From Kiritimatiellales bacterium (GTDB lineage: Bacteria; Verrucomicrobiota; Kiritimatiellia; Kiritimatiellales; Pontiellaceae): a stretch of 10,591 nt of DNA. How positions within the stretch are numbered: position 1 is the stretch's first letter; each line of letters starts with the position of its first letter. The translations under genes and the position numbers were made by a program. This document shows positions 1 to 7,031 of this stretch, in pieces. The notes below the pieces were generated by a model. That model had not been told where the DNA came from. It saw only the letters and a list, made by a program, of their open reading frames with translations, and did not search any database. The stretch lies in contig JAUXGY010000028.1 in the NCBI GenBank assembly GCA_030621805.1, positions 1-10,591 of the forward strand, in the 5' to 3' direction.

Positions 1-1823
1 AGCACCTGCGCCTTGTTGTTTTGGCGATTGGTGTCGAGCGCGGCTTCGAGGTGTTCTAAGGCTTGGGGGAAATCGCCCTTACGGCAGTCGAGGGCGGCGA
101 GTTCGTAGTAGGCCGCCGCACGCCATTCATAGTTCCATGTGGATTTGTAGAAGGCGGCGTAGGCCTCGGTCTCCAACCCTTGGAAACGGAGGACGAGTCC
201 AAGAAAATAGTGGGCCTCGCCGGTGCTTGGGTTCGGGTGTCGGAGGGTCAGCCGCTGGATTGCAGTTTTAAAATGTTCGGCGGCGGCGAGGTTTCCACCA
301 TGCAGCTGACGGCGGCCCATAGCGATGTTGGTGCGGGCATCGGAGGGATCGCGCTTGAGCGCTTCGTTCCAGTAGAGTTCCGGCGCACGGGTGGGATGGC
401 GATATTGCTCCAGATGCTCACCGGTCAGATAGAGCTCTTCCACGCTTTCGATTTGTTCTGGTGCGGCGGGTTCGGTGGCCACCCCGCGCTTGCGCTCCAA
501 CGCGGCGGTGTCGACCGGCCGATACGACACAAGCCCTTCCACGGAGAGTTCCAAAGCCTGAAGGTCGTCGCCCTCAAAGATGAGCGATTGATTTTGCCAC
601 GGAGTGTCGGGCGAAAGATCGACGCGTTCGTCGAGTAAGGTTTTATCGCCTTGGCGGAGCACGATGCGTACGCCATCGAACGTTCGGGAGGAAACCGCTC
701 CGAGATCGAGTGTGCCATCCTCGTTGAGCACCAGGCGGACGGCGGCCTCCTTCGTGGCATTTTGTACGGGGCCGATTTTTTTGAAGGGCCACCAGAATTG
801 CGAGAAGGTCTTGGTTTCGTAGGGGAGCAGGTAGGAGAAGTCGGGCTGGTTGTCGGTATAGACGCCGGCCATGAGCTCGACATACGGGCCGTTTTCGTCG
901 GTCAACTCGCGATCCCACGCCCATCCGAATTCGTGGTTGCCCCAGGTCCATTGCTTCTTGCCGGGGGAGATATGCTGGTTGGCCACATGGATGAAGCCGC
1001 CCTGCGCATCGTGGTCGTAGCCGCCGAAGAAATCGAAGTGGGTGTCGCAGACCATGTAGCTGGTGGGAACGGGAATGTTCTTGTACCAGCTGAGATTGTT
1101 GGCACCGGGGCGGGCGGCATAGTCGATGCCGTAGTAGTCGTTTTGCGCAAGCGGAAACGCACTTTGGGCACGAACGGCGTGGTCGGCCACATAGTGGACG
1201 TCGGGCGGGAAAAAGCTTTGGTAGTTGTCGTGCACCTTGGCACACACATTCGCCCACCAGAGGAACGTTTGGGTGAACGGTGTACGGTTGAACAGCCGCG
1301 CCTTGAGTTCGATCAGCGCGGAGTCGGGCTGCATTCGGATGCCGTGCATGCCTTTGAGGCGGTGGACGGGATCATGTTCGGAAAGCCAGACGGTTTTCGC
1401 GCCGCCGGGTTCTTCTTCAATATGCATATCGGCGGGCAGGAAGGTGCCGGGGCGATGGTGCTGCGGCCAGTTGAATTCGACCCCGCCGGAAATCCATGGC
1501 CCCGCCAGCCCCACCAGCGCGGGCTTGATGACATCCTGCCGATAGAAGAAGTCGTAGTCGTGGTTAACCTTGTCCTGACCGAGGAAAATGCGTCCGCCGA
1601 TTTCGGGAAGCATGACGAGACGGAGGTAGTCGTTTTCGAGCCGGGCGGAGTCATAGGTTTGCGGGCGCGGCTCGTCGAATACCTTATCGATGAACGGCAC
1701 GGGATAGACCTTTCCGCTGGAACCCTGATAGACCCGCTTTTCAAAAAATGCCGGATTTTTTTCGGGGACACCCACGCCGTAGGTGGGGATTTCGATGGGT
1801 TCTCGAATGGCTTGTATTTGCAT
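1..1823 (-). CDS. DUF5107 domain protein with TPR region (C-terminus outside window)
   Basis: The minus-strand frame is open from ATG at 1823-1821 to the window edge: 607 codons, no stop. The start lies 4 nt after the permease stop (TAA-ACCT-ATG), which suggests translational coupling; no good Shine-Dalgarno is visible. Residues about 40-350 look like a DUF5107 domain, an uncharacterised beta-rich domain that I recall as resembling the galactose-mutarotase/glycosidase sandwich. The clearest signature is GGVEFNWPQHHRP at 113-125, after MLPEIGGRIFLGQDK at 71-85. Aromatics are dense throughout (for example QWTWGNHEFGWAWDRE, 291-306), as in carbohydrate-binding proteins. From about 460 the chain turns helical with TPR-like repeats (AAEHFKTAIQRL, 514-525; ALEHLEAALDTN, 588-599). 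No signal peptide is seen, so a cytoplasmic location is likely. Family members are often about 1000 residues or more, so much of the TPR part is missing. A role in handling an imported glycan is inferred from context; the activity is unknown. Confidence 0.88.
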   Translation of the reverse strand, partial: MQIQAIREPIEIPTYGVGVPEKNPAFFEKRVYQGSSGKVYPVPFIDKVFDEPRPQTYDSARLENDYLRLVMLPEIGGRIFLGQDKVNHDYDFFYRQDVIKPALVGLAGPWISGGVEFNWPQHHRPGTFLPADMHIEEEPGGAKTVWLSEHDPVHRLKGMHGIRMQPDSALIELKARLFNRTPFTQTFLWWANVCAKVHDNYQSFFPPDVHYVADHAVRAQSAFPLAQNDYYGIDYAARPGANNLSWYKNIPVPTSYMVCDTHFDFFGGYDHDAQGGFIHVANQHISPGKKQWTWGNHEFGWAWDRELTDENGPYVELMAGVYTDNQPDFSYLLPYETKTFSQFWWPFKKIGPVQNATKEAAVRLVLNEDGTLDLGAVSSRTFDGVRIVLRQGDKTLLDERVDLSPDTPWQNQSLIFEGDDLQALELSVEGLVSYRPVDTAALERKRGVATEPAAPEQIESVEELYLTGEHLEQYRHPTRAPELYWNEALKRDPSDARTNIAMGRRQLHGGNLAAAEHFKTAIQRLTLRHPNPSTGEAHYFLGLVLRFQGLETEAYAAFYKSTWNYEWRAAAYYELAALDCRKGDFPQALEHLEAALDTNRQNNKAQV

Positions 1824-1827
1824 AGGT

Positions 1828-3237
1828 TTAATCCACAAGTTCGCGTTCAATGTCTTCAAGCGATTTGCCCTTGGTTTCGGGCACACGCAAGAACAAAATA
1901 ATAAAGCCGATCAAGCAGATCGCCCCATAGAGCCAGAACGTACCCGCCGCACCGAGCGCCGCATTGATCGGCTTAAAGGTGGCTGTCAGCGCAAAGCAGG
2001 CGATCCAAAGGGCGGAGATGCAGAGGCTCATGGCCGCGCCGCGAATGCGGTTCGGGAAGATCTCGGAGAGCAGTACCCAGGTGATCGGCGCGAGGGTCAT
2101 GGCGTAGCAGGCGATCGCGGTGAGTACGACAACCAAAACCACGGGGCCCTTGAGGCCGAAGTAATAGCACGCGCCCAGAATGGCATAGGTGAGCATGAGT
2201 CCACCGGAGCCCAGCAGCATGAGCGGGCGGCGACCCCAGCGGTCGACCGATTTGATGGCCACGAAGGTGAAGACCAGATTGACGACCCCGGTGATGACAA
2301 TGTTGAACATCATGCCGCTCACGTCGTAGCCGGCCGCCTCGAAGATTTCCTGGGCATAGTTAAAGATCACGTTGATGCCGCACCATTGCTGGAAGACCGC
2401 AATGAAAATCCCCAGCCCAAGGATCTTGAGCAGCTTGGGCGTGAATAGTTCCTTGAGGCGGACTTTTTTGCCTTCGCCTTCGAGTGTCTGCCCGATGTCG
2501 ACGAGTTCTTCGGCGGCGTAGGCTTCGCCTCCGATTTTTGCGAGGGTGACCCGAGCCTCCTCCGACCGCGCCCGTCTAAGCAGCCAGCGCGGTGACTCGG
2601 GAATGGCGAGCGCCATCAGGAAGAAGAGCCCCGCCGGAAGGGTTTCGGCGGCAAACATCCAGCGCCAGCCAAACTGCCCGCTCCACGAATTCAGGATCAC
2701 CTCCGCCGATGCATCCTTGGCGACTGGCGCGTAACGGTAGATGAACAGGTTAACGATCTGTGCGGCGAGAACGCCGATCACAATCGTGAGCTGGTTGATG
2801 GAGACAAACTTGCCGCGCATGTGCGACGGAGAGATTTCGGCGATATACATGGGCGAGACGTTCGAGGCCAAACCAATCCCGATTCCGCCAATGATGCGAG
2901 CGAGGATGAAGGTGTCGAAGCTCTGCGAGAGTGCCGTCCAGATGGCCGACCCTGTAAACAGAACCGCCGCGCCAACGAGCACTTTCTTGCGGCCCACCCG
3001 GTCGGTGATGGCACCGGAGAGCAGCGCGCCCCCCAGACAACCGGCTAGCGCGGAGCTCATGGCCCAACCCGACAACCAGGCTTTGCTCTCGCCCACCAAA
3101 TTAAAGAACGGTTCGTAGAAGGGCTTTGCCCCGCCGATCACGACCCAGTCGTAGCCAAAGAGCAATCCACCCAGTGCCGCCACCATGGAAATGCGGAAGA
3201 TATACCCCATATTGAATGTCTGCTCGTGTTCCATCAT
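1828..3237 (-). CDS. MFS sugar porter (sugar:H+ symporter-like permease)
   Basis: This 469-aa protein has the full signature set of the sugar porter family (TC 2.A.1.1; XylE/GalP/GLUT-like): GGLLFGYD in TM1 (23-30), DRVGRKK in the loop after TM2 (79-85), SPMYIAEISPSHMRG (128-142), PESPRWLLRR (213-222), QQWCGINVIFNYA (283-295), DRWGRRPLML (332-341), PITWVLLSEIFPNRIRG (384-400) and PETKGKSLEDIE (453-464). Length and about 12 membrane segments fit the family. The QQxxGxN motif supports sugar binding, but the substrate cannot be read from the sequence. Two adjacent ATGs begin the frame (3237 and 3234). AAGGA at 3246-3242 is 4 nt from the first and 7 nt from the second, so the second is the better start (468 aa). 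It is the first gene of the minus-strand pair with the DUF5107 protein and is divergent from the AraC regulator, which suggests that the regulator controls it in response to the transported sugar. Confidence 0.95.
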   Translation of the reverse strand: MMEHEQTFNMGYIFRISMVAALGGLLFGYDWVVIGGAKPFYEPFFNLVGESKAWLSGWAMSSALAGCLGGALLSGAITDRVGRKKVLVGAAVLFTGSAIWTALSQSFDTFILARIIGGIGIGLASNVSPMYIAEISPSHMRGKFVSINQLTIVIGVLAAQIVNLFIYRYAPVAKDASAEVILNSWSGQFGWRWMFAAETLPAGLFFLMALAIPESPRWLLRRARSEEARVTLAKIGGEAYAAEELVDIGQTLEGEGKKVRLKELFTPKLLKILGLGIFIAVFQQWCGINVIFNYAQEIFEAAGYDVSGMMFNIVITGVVNLVFTFVAIKSVDRWGRRPLMLLGSGGLMLTYAILGACYYFGLKGPVVLVVVLTAIACYAMTLAPITWVLLSEIFPNRIRGAAMSLCISALWIACFALTATFKPINAALGAAGTFWLYGAICLIGFIILFLRVPETKGKSLEDIERELVD

Positions 3238-3348
3238 CCGATCCTTTTTGGGCTGCCAAGCCTGCCTATGTAATGAACTATCATCTTTTTGAAAGAGGAG
3301 ACAAACACACCAAGCATAGGTTGTAAATAGCCTATTTGATCTTTTAGG
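3238..3348. promoter_or_regulatory. Divergent control region between permease and AraC regulator
   Basis: This 111-bp AT-rich gap must hold promoters for both directions. I see repeated CCTAT half-sites: CCTATG at 3265-3270, its inverse CATAGG at 3315-3320, CCTATT at 3331-3336, and a further CCTATT at 3358-3363 just inside the annotated regulator gene. ATAGG (3316-3320) and CCTAT (3331-3335) form an inverted pair with a 10-bp spacer, and AAATAG-C-CTATTT (3325-3337) is an almost perfect 13-bp palindrome. These are candidate binding sites for the neighbouring AraC protein. No -35/-10 pair stood out clearly in either direction. AAGGA for the permease is at 3242-3246 on the minus strand. Confidence 0.5.
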
Positions 3349-4293
3349 ATGGACTATCCTATTCTAAAAAGTAGTCTCCTTCCCATGCATCCAAAACCTA
3401 CCAGAACCATTGACCTACAGATCCGGGAAGGGTTTCCACATCAGCGACTCATCGTTATTCCTGCCAATGTCCTTGATCGGTGCCATGCGCTACCCATGGT
3501 TGGGCAATTGCACGTAACCCATATCGGGGCCTACCCATCCGCCCTGCACCATTATGTTGAACGCAAAACCGGCGTACCCCAAGCCATCCTGATCTACTGC
3601 TTCGGAGGGCGTGGCTCCCTGCAAATCGGTGATGCAACCTTCCCTATCGAACAGGGCCATGTGGCGATTGTTCCGCCCGGCATGCCGCATATCTACCGCT
3701 CGGAAGGGGCGGATCCCTGGTCGATCTTCTGGATCCATTTCGATGGCCTGCAAACCACGCTCGCGCTTAAGAGCCTGGGGATCAATGCCCGTAGTCCGCG
3801 GCTCTATGTTCCAGATCTTCCGATGATGCGCCAGGCCTTCGAAGAGGTCTATGCCTGTCTCAACTACCACTATTCCGATGCCGGCCTGCTTGCCATGACC
3901 AGCGAACTCATGCGCCTGCTGAGCAAGATCAAGCTCCACCACAGTCATCCACGCCGCGACCGGCAGGCGGTGGAAGACCGCATCCTTGCCACGCTCGATT
4001 TCATGGAGCAACACATAGACATGTCGGTATCGCTTGAAGACCTCGCCGCGCGTGCCGGGCTGTCTATCCCCTACTACTGTAAACTCTTCAAGAACAGAAC
4101 CAGCCATTCGCCCATGGCCTACTTTATCCAGCTCAAGATCCGCAAAGCCTGCAGGCTATTCGACCAGACCGACCTGAGCGTAAGGGAAATTGCCGAAAAA
4201 CTCGGCTACGACGATCCCTACTACTTCAGCCGACTCTTCAAAAAAGTGCAAGGCTGCTCCCCCTCCGCCTACCGCGAAACGATTAAAGGATAG
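3349..4293 (+). CDS. AraC-family transcriptional regulator with cupin sensor domain
   Basis: This 314-aa protein has the classic two-part AraC layout. The N-terminal half holds an AraC-type cupin ligand pocket, with YCFGGRGSLQIGD (83-95), HVAIVPPGMPHIYRS (104-118) and WSIFWIHFDG (124-133), as in regulators that bind sugars. The C-terminal 100 residues carry two helix-turn-helix units: SLEDLAARAGLSIPYYCKLF (228-247) and SVREIAEKLGYDDPYYFSRL (277-296), followed by FKK and the terminal GCSPSAYR (302-309). It is transcribed away from the sugar permease, the usual arrangement for a local activator. The ATG at 3349 has no proper Shine-Dalgarno (AGG abuts it), and an in-frame stop at 3337-3339 limits upstream extension. 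A second ATG at 3385 (residue 13) is an alternative start, which would free the CCTATT repeat at 3358 to be regulatory. The ligand is unknown. Confidence 0.93.
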   Translation: MDYPILKSSLLPMHPKPTRTIDLQIREGFPHQRLIVIPANVLDRCHALPMVGQLHVTHIGAYPSALHHYVERKTGVPQAILIYCFGGRGSLQIGDATFPIEQGHVAIVPPGMPHIYRSEGADPWSIFWIHFDGLQTTLALKSLGINARSPRLYVPDLPMMRQAFEEVYACLNYHYSDAGLLAMTSELMRLLSKIKLHHSHPRRDRQAVEDRILATLDFMEQHIDMSVSLEDLAARAGLSIPYYCKLFKNRTSHSPMAYFIQLKIRKACRLFDQTDLSVREIAEKLGYDDPYYFSRLFKKVQGCSPSAYRETIKG

Positions 4294-4320
4294 CACCTTG
4301 TCCTCTCTACTAATACCCAA

Positions 4321-4335
4321 TCCGGCAGAGCCGGA
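4321..4335. other. Short GC stem-loop after the AraC gene
   Basis: TCCGGC (4321-4326) and GCCGGA (4330-4335) form a perfect 6-bp stem with a 3-nt loop, 28 nt after the regulator stop codon. It is not followed by a T-run, so it is not a standard intrinsic terminator. It could mark the 3' end of the regulator transcript, but this is weak. Confidence 0.3.
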
Positions 4336-4348
4336 ATCCAATAGAGGC

Positions 4349-4420
4349 TCAACGCAAAGGTGCAAAGAACGCTGAGGGTCGCAAAGGATTTCCTTTGCGC
4401 ACTTGGCGGCTTTGCGTTGA
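4349..4420. repeat. Palindromic intergenic repeat, cgcaaagg type
   Basis: The outer arms TCAACGCAAAG (4349-4359) and CTTTGCGTTGA (4410-4420) are an exact 11-bp inverted repeat. Nested inside, GCAAAGGA (4381-4388) and TCCTTTGC (4391-4398) form an exact 8-bp stem with a 2-nt loop. The left half (AACGCAAAGGTGCAAAGAAC...) is visibly related to the element at 7032-7085, so both belong to one dispersed family. Similar cgcaaagg/cgcagagg palindromes occur between genes in many bacteria, from memory. Function is unknown: RNA hairpin, transcript end or non-autonomous mobile repeat are all possible. Confidence 0.7.
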
Positions 4421-4464
4421 AGAAATGCGGTGTAAACATAATGGAATTTTAAAAGTAAGAGACT

Positions 4465-4500
4465 AATTAACTTGTGTCGTATTTATCCCTCGCTCGTTCG
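4465..4500 (-). repeat. 36-bp dispersed repeat, copy 1 (inverted relative to copy 2)
   Basis: Read on the minus strand from 4500 to 4465 this begins CGAACGAGCGAGGGATAAAT and ends CAAGTTAATT. It matches 7102-7137 on the plus strand at 35 of 36 positions; the only difference is A versus T after TACGAC. The two copies therefore face each other across the EIIA/antiporter genes. No open reading frame explains the conservation. Confidence 0.8.
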
Positions 4501-4530
4501 AAAGGTTTCCTCCCCAAAGCCAAAAAACGG

Positions 4531-4558
4531 TTGACCTTGCCCCGAAACCTCCCACAAT
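4531..4558 (+). promoter_or_regulatory. Possible sigma-70-type promoter for the EIIA/antiporter unit
   Basis: TTGACC (4531-4536, 5 of 6 to the -35 consensus) and CACAAT (4553-4558, 4 of 6 to the -10 consensus) are separated by 16 bp. A start near 4565 would leave a leader of about 30 nt before the EIIA ATG. This is a match by eye; the host consensus is not known from this window. Confidence 0.35.
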
Positions 4559-4594
4559 GCGCTTCTTTATTGATCAACTGGAATTTGCAGGGAT

Positions 4595-5044
4595 ATGAAT
4601 CTGAAAAAAGTGCTATCGCTAGACACGGTGTGGGTCGACCTCAAGGCCGACACCAAACAGGGCATCATGGAGGAGATGGTCGACCGCCTGACGGCGGCCG
4701 GCAAGATTTCGGATCGCGAGGCGGTGCTACAGGCCGTGGTAGAGCGCGAGGAAAAGATGTCGACCGGCATGCAGAACGGCGTGGCCATTCCTCATGGAAA
4801 GACCGACGCGGTAAAGTCGCTGGTCGCGGCGGTGGCGCTGAACAAGGCCGGGGTGGATTTTGATTCTATGGACGGTGAACCCTGCACGATTTTTATCATG
4901 ACCATTTCCCCGCTTAAACGCCGTGGACCACACATGCAGTTTTTGGCGGAGGTCAGCCGCCTGATTGGCCAAGCCTCCGAGCGCGAAAAGTTACTGGCCT
5001 GCCAGACGCATAACGAAATCCACGAACTACTTACCGGGAAATAA
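4595..5044 (+). CDS. PTS EIIA (fructose/Ntr-type) domain protein, probably regulatory
   Basis: This 149-aa protein is a stand-alone EIIA domain of the mannitol/fructose/Ntr class (PTS_EIIA_2). The phosphorylatable histidine is His67 in NGVAIPHGKTDAV (61-73). The N-terminus (MNLKKVLSLDTVWVDLKAD) and the C-terminal helix ending HEIHELLTGK-like (HNEIHELLTGK, 139-149) match the usual ends of this domain, so it is complete and the start is credible. AGGGA lies only a few bases from the ATG, so the ribosome site is poor. No EIIB, EIIC, HPr or EI gene is in the window. The stop is 6 nt from the start of a cation/proton antiporter, so the two are almost certainly co-transcribed. In E. coli the related EIIA-Ntr (PtsN) controls potassium transport through TrkA and KdpD. 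By analogy I infer that this protein regulates the antiporter through its phosphorylation state. The N-terminus resembles PtsN, but the symbol is not assigned. Confidence 0.92.
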   Translation: MNLKKVLSLDTVWVDLKADTKQGIMEEMVDRLTAAGKISDREAVLQAVVEREEKMSTGMQNGVAIPHGKTDAVKSLVAAVALNKAGVDFDSMDGEPCTIFIMTISPLKRRGPHMQFLAEVSRLIGQASEREKLLACQTHNEIHELLTGK

Positions 5045-5050
5045 GACACC

Positions 5051-6733
5051 ATGCACGAAGACGCCGCCACCAACCTTGTCCATCAAGCCGGCGAGGCCGC
5101 CGCGCATGCCGCCGAAGCCTCGGGCCACAGCATCACACATATGATGATGCACCTGATCCTTCAACTGGCCGTGATCATTATCGTGGCCAAGATCGGTGGC
5201 TATCTGTTCCAGCGTTTTCTCAAAATGCCTTCCGTGCTGGGCGAGCTGGCTTCGGGTATGGTGATCGGCCCCTATGCCTTTGGCGGCATGATTGATCTTC
5301 CGGGTATCGGCGTTCTCTTTGCAGAAAATGCGGGGTTTGCGGCCTCGGCAGAACTGTATGGCATTGCCACGCTAGCCTCGATCATCCTGCTATTCCTCGC
5401 CGGTCTCGAAACCGACCTGGCTGCATTTCTGCGCTATTCCGTCGTCGGTTCATTCGTCGGCCTAGGCGGCCTCGTTTTTGCCTTCGTGCTGGGGGATGGG
5501 CTCGCCGTGATATGGCCAGGCAATGGCATCGACTCCTTCATGGATCCGCCGGCGCTATTCCTCGGCGTCATCTCCGTGGCCACCTCCGTCGGAATCACCG
5601 CGCGGATTCTGGCCGAAAAACGAAAGATGGCCTCGCCGGAAGGCGTGACGATTCTGGCCGGCGCCGTGTTTGACGACGTTTTCGGCATCGTTACCCTCGC
5701 CATCGTTATGGGCATGGCCAAAGTCAGCATGGGCGGCGGCGAAGTCAACTGGGGCGAGATCGGAATGATTGCAGCCAAGGCCATCGGCTTCTTCGTGGTG
5801 GTGACTTCGCTCGGCCTGATTTTTGCCCGCAAGATTACATCGGCCATCAAGAAATTTAAATCGACCGAAATCATCGTGGCCATCTGCTTCGGGTTGGCAC
5901 TGCTGCTGGCTGGGCTGGCCGAAATGGCCGGACTGGCGATGATCATTGGGGCCTACATCATGGGTCTCGCGCTCTCCCGTACCGATCTCGCCCACGAGAT
6001 CGAACACCATTTGGAAGGGGTCTATAATATTCTCGTTCCAATCTTCTTTTGCGTGATGGGCATGATGGTCGACTTCTCGGTGATGAAGCCGGTGCTGATC
6101 TTTGGCTCAGCCTACTCGCTCCTCGCCATCTTCTCCAAAGTCGTCGGCTGCGGACTGCCCGCGTTCCTCATGAAGTTTAACCTGCGCGGTTCGCTGCGCA
6201 TCGGCCTCGGAATGCTACCGCGCGGCGAGGTGGCGTTAATCATTGCCGGCATCGGTTTGGCCAGCGGGATCATCGACCAAGGGATCTTCGGCGTCTCTAT
6301 TATGATGACCGTGATTACCACGATGCTCGCGCCGCCGCTGTTGGTTAAATCGTTCGAAGGCGGTTCCGGGCTTCGGAAAGAGCAGGACGATGGAAGCGAA
6401 GACATCGAAACCATCATCCTCGAATTCCCGTCACGCGACATCACCGAATTCTTGCTCCATCGCTTTGTCCGCGCCTTGCAAGATGAAGAGTTTTTTGTGC
6501 ATCACTTGCATACCGAGCAACCGACCCACCGGGTACTCAAAGACGACATCGCCTTCACGTTGATTCAGGACGGCAACAAGCTCCAAGTCAACGTTCCACA
6601 AGCCAACCAGCACGTTGCCCGCATGATCCTGCTCGAAGAGCTGCTCTCGCTCTCCGACCTGCTCGAATCCACCAAGCAGATGAAGGGCCTCGACGAAATG
6701 GGCTCGGACCTCATGTCCGGCATGTTTGCGTAA
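5051..6733 (+). CDS. CPA2-type cation/proton antiporter with soluble C-terminal extension
   Basis: This 560-aa membrane protein belongs to the Na+/H+ exchanger superfamily (PF00999), CPA2 branch (KefB/NapA/GerN-like). A His/Ala-rich head (1-30) precedes about 12 membrane segments between 33 and 435. Recognisable motifs are LGELASGMVIGP (63-74), LLFLAGLETDL (113-123), SVATSVGITARILAE (175-189), AGAVFDDVFGIV (203-214) and MLPRGEVALIIAGIGLASG (388-406). The paired Asp208-Asp209 matches the DD ion-binding motif of electrogenic antiporters rather than the QD of KefC, which points to Na+(or Li+)/H+ exchange, though K+ is not excluded. Residues 436-560 are a hydrophilic, acidic, probably cytoplasmic tail with no TrkA-N (Rossmann) or TrkA-C signature that I recognise. 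The start has no Shine-Dalgarno and follows the EIIA stop by 6 nt, so translation is probably coupled. A role in pH and sodium homeostasis fits a marine or saline habitat, which is an inference. Confidence 0.94.
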   Translation: MHEDAATNLVHQAGEAAAHAAEASGHSITHMMMHLILQLAVIIIVAKIGGYLFQRFLKMPSVLGELASGMVIGPYAFGGMIDLPGIGVLFAENAGFAASAELYGIATLASIILLFLAGLETDLAAFLRYSVVGSFVGLGGLVFAFVLGDGLAVIWPGNGIDSFMDPPALFLGVISVATSVGITARILAEKRKMASPEGVTILAGAVFDDVFGIVTLAIVMGMAKVSMGGGEVNWGEIGMIAAKAIGFFVVVTSLGLIFARKITSAIKKFKSTEIIVAICFGLALLLAGLAEMAGLAMIIGAYIMGLALSRTDLAHEIEHHLEGVYNILVPIFFCVMGMMVDFSVMKPVLIFGSAYSLLAIFSKVVGCGLPAFLMKFNLRGSLRIGLGMLPRGEVALIIAGIGLASGIIDQGIFGVSIMMTVITTMLAPPLLVKSFEGGSGLRKEQDDGSEDIETIILEFPSRDITEFLLHRFVRALQDEEFFVHHLHTEQPTHRVLKDDIAFTLIQDGNKLQVNVPQANQHVARMILLEELLSLSDLLESTKQMKGLDEMGSDLMSGMFA

Positions 6734-6736
6734 GCA

Positions 6737-6815
6737 TGGAGGGGCGCAGGCTCTGTGACCCCCGCACAAACGGAACTCCCGCACCGCCGAAGGCAGAGAG
6801 GCCTCTGCCCCTCCA
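6737..6815. repeat. Large imperfect palindromic element just after the antiporter
   Basis: TGGAGGGGC (6737-6745) and GCCCCTCCA (6807-6815) are exact 9-bp inverted arms, extended by AGG/CCT (6748-6750/6802-6804) across a 2-nt mismatch. Competing inside is GGCAGAG (6792-6798) with CTCTGCC (6803-6809), a 7-bp stem with a 4-nt loop, which uses part of the right outer arm. The two folds are mutually exclusive. It begins 3 nt after the TAA stop, so it could act as the transcript end or mRNA stabiliser, but no T-run follows the right arm. The size and termini also suit a small non-autonomous repeat. Confidence 0.55.
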
Positions 6816-6864
6816 AACTCCGTATGCGATCTATTCGTAGGCGGGACAGCTACCGCCACCGATT

Positions 6865-7008
6865 CTATTCCAACGGCCCATGCACCGAACACTCGGGCGG
6901 TGTGCCGATGGGGTTGAGTGTATACGTTCCCGCAGACGGGCAAGTATAGATATTGAGGTCATCATCGAGATCGGGAGCGAGATCCGTCGCGGATAGAATA
7001 ATACGGAA
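6865..7008 (-). pseudogene. C-terminal remnant of a type II secretion pseudopilin-like gene
   Basis: A minus-strand frame runs from just after TAA (7011-7009) to TAG (6867-6865), about 47 codons with no ATG, GTG or TTG start. It reads FRIILSATDLAPDLDDDLN then IYTCPSAGTYTLNPIGTPPE then CSVHGPLE. The pattern CPxxGTYTLNxIGTxPxCSxHG, with two cysteines about 20 residues apart, is what I recall at the C-terminus of GspG-like prepilin-domain proteins common in Kiritimatiellota, Lentisphaerota and Verrucomicrobiota. The N-terminal methylation motif and helix that should precede it are absent: the sequence upstream is the palindromic repeat at 7032-7085. I infer a gene truncated by deletion or repeat insertion. 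It rests on a short motif only. Confidence 0.5.
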
Positions 7009-7031
7009 TTAAGCTGACTATGATTATTCCT

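Noticed and set aside
651..1901. Plus-strand ORF of 416 codons opposite the DUF5107 gene
   Set aside because: It is antisense to a minus-strand frame with clear DUF5107 features, has no family motif, and runs past the start of the opposite gene. It is a shadow of GC-biased codon use.
1783..2448. Plus-strand ORF of 221 codons opposite the permease
   Set aside because: Very polar, low-complexity D/E/G/H/R composition and fully antisense to a gene with complete sugar-porter motifs.
4321..4335. Intrinsic terminator for the AraC gene
   Set aside because: The GC stem is sound but no T-run follows it on either strand, so it is listed only as a stem-loop.
4349..4420. CRISPR-like repeat array
   Set aside because: The short cgcaaag units are clustered but not regularly spaced with unique spacers, and there are no cas genes. 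It is a single palindromic element.
4474..4863. GTG-started ORF overlapping the EIIA start
   Set aside because: It begins inside the 36-bp repeat and becomes a G/R-rich out-of-frame reading of the EIIA gene.
5051..6733. Glutathione-gated K+ efflux protein (KefB/KefC)
   Set aside because: The ion-site motif is DD (208-209) rather than QD, and the C-terminal Rossmann (TrkA-N) domain is missing.
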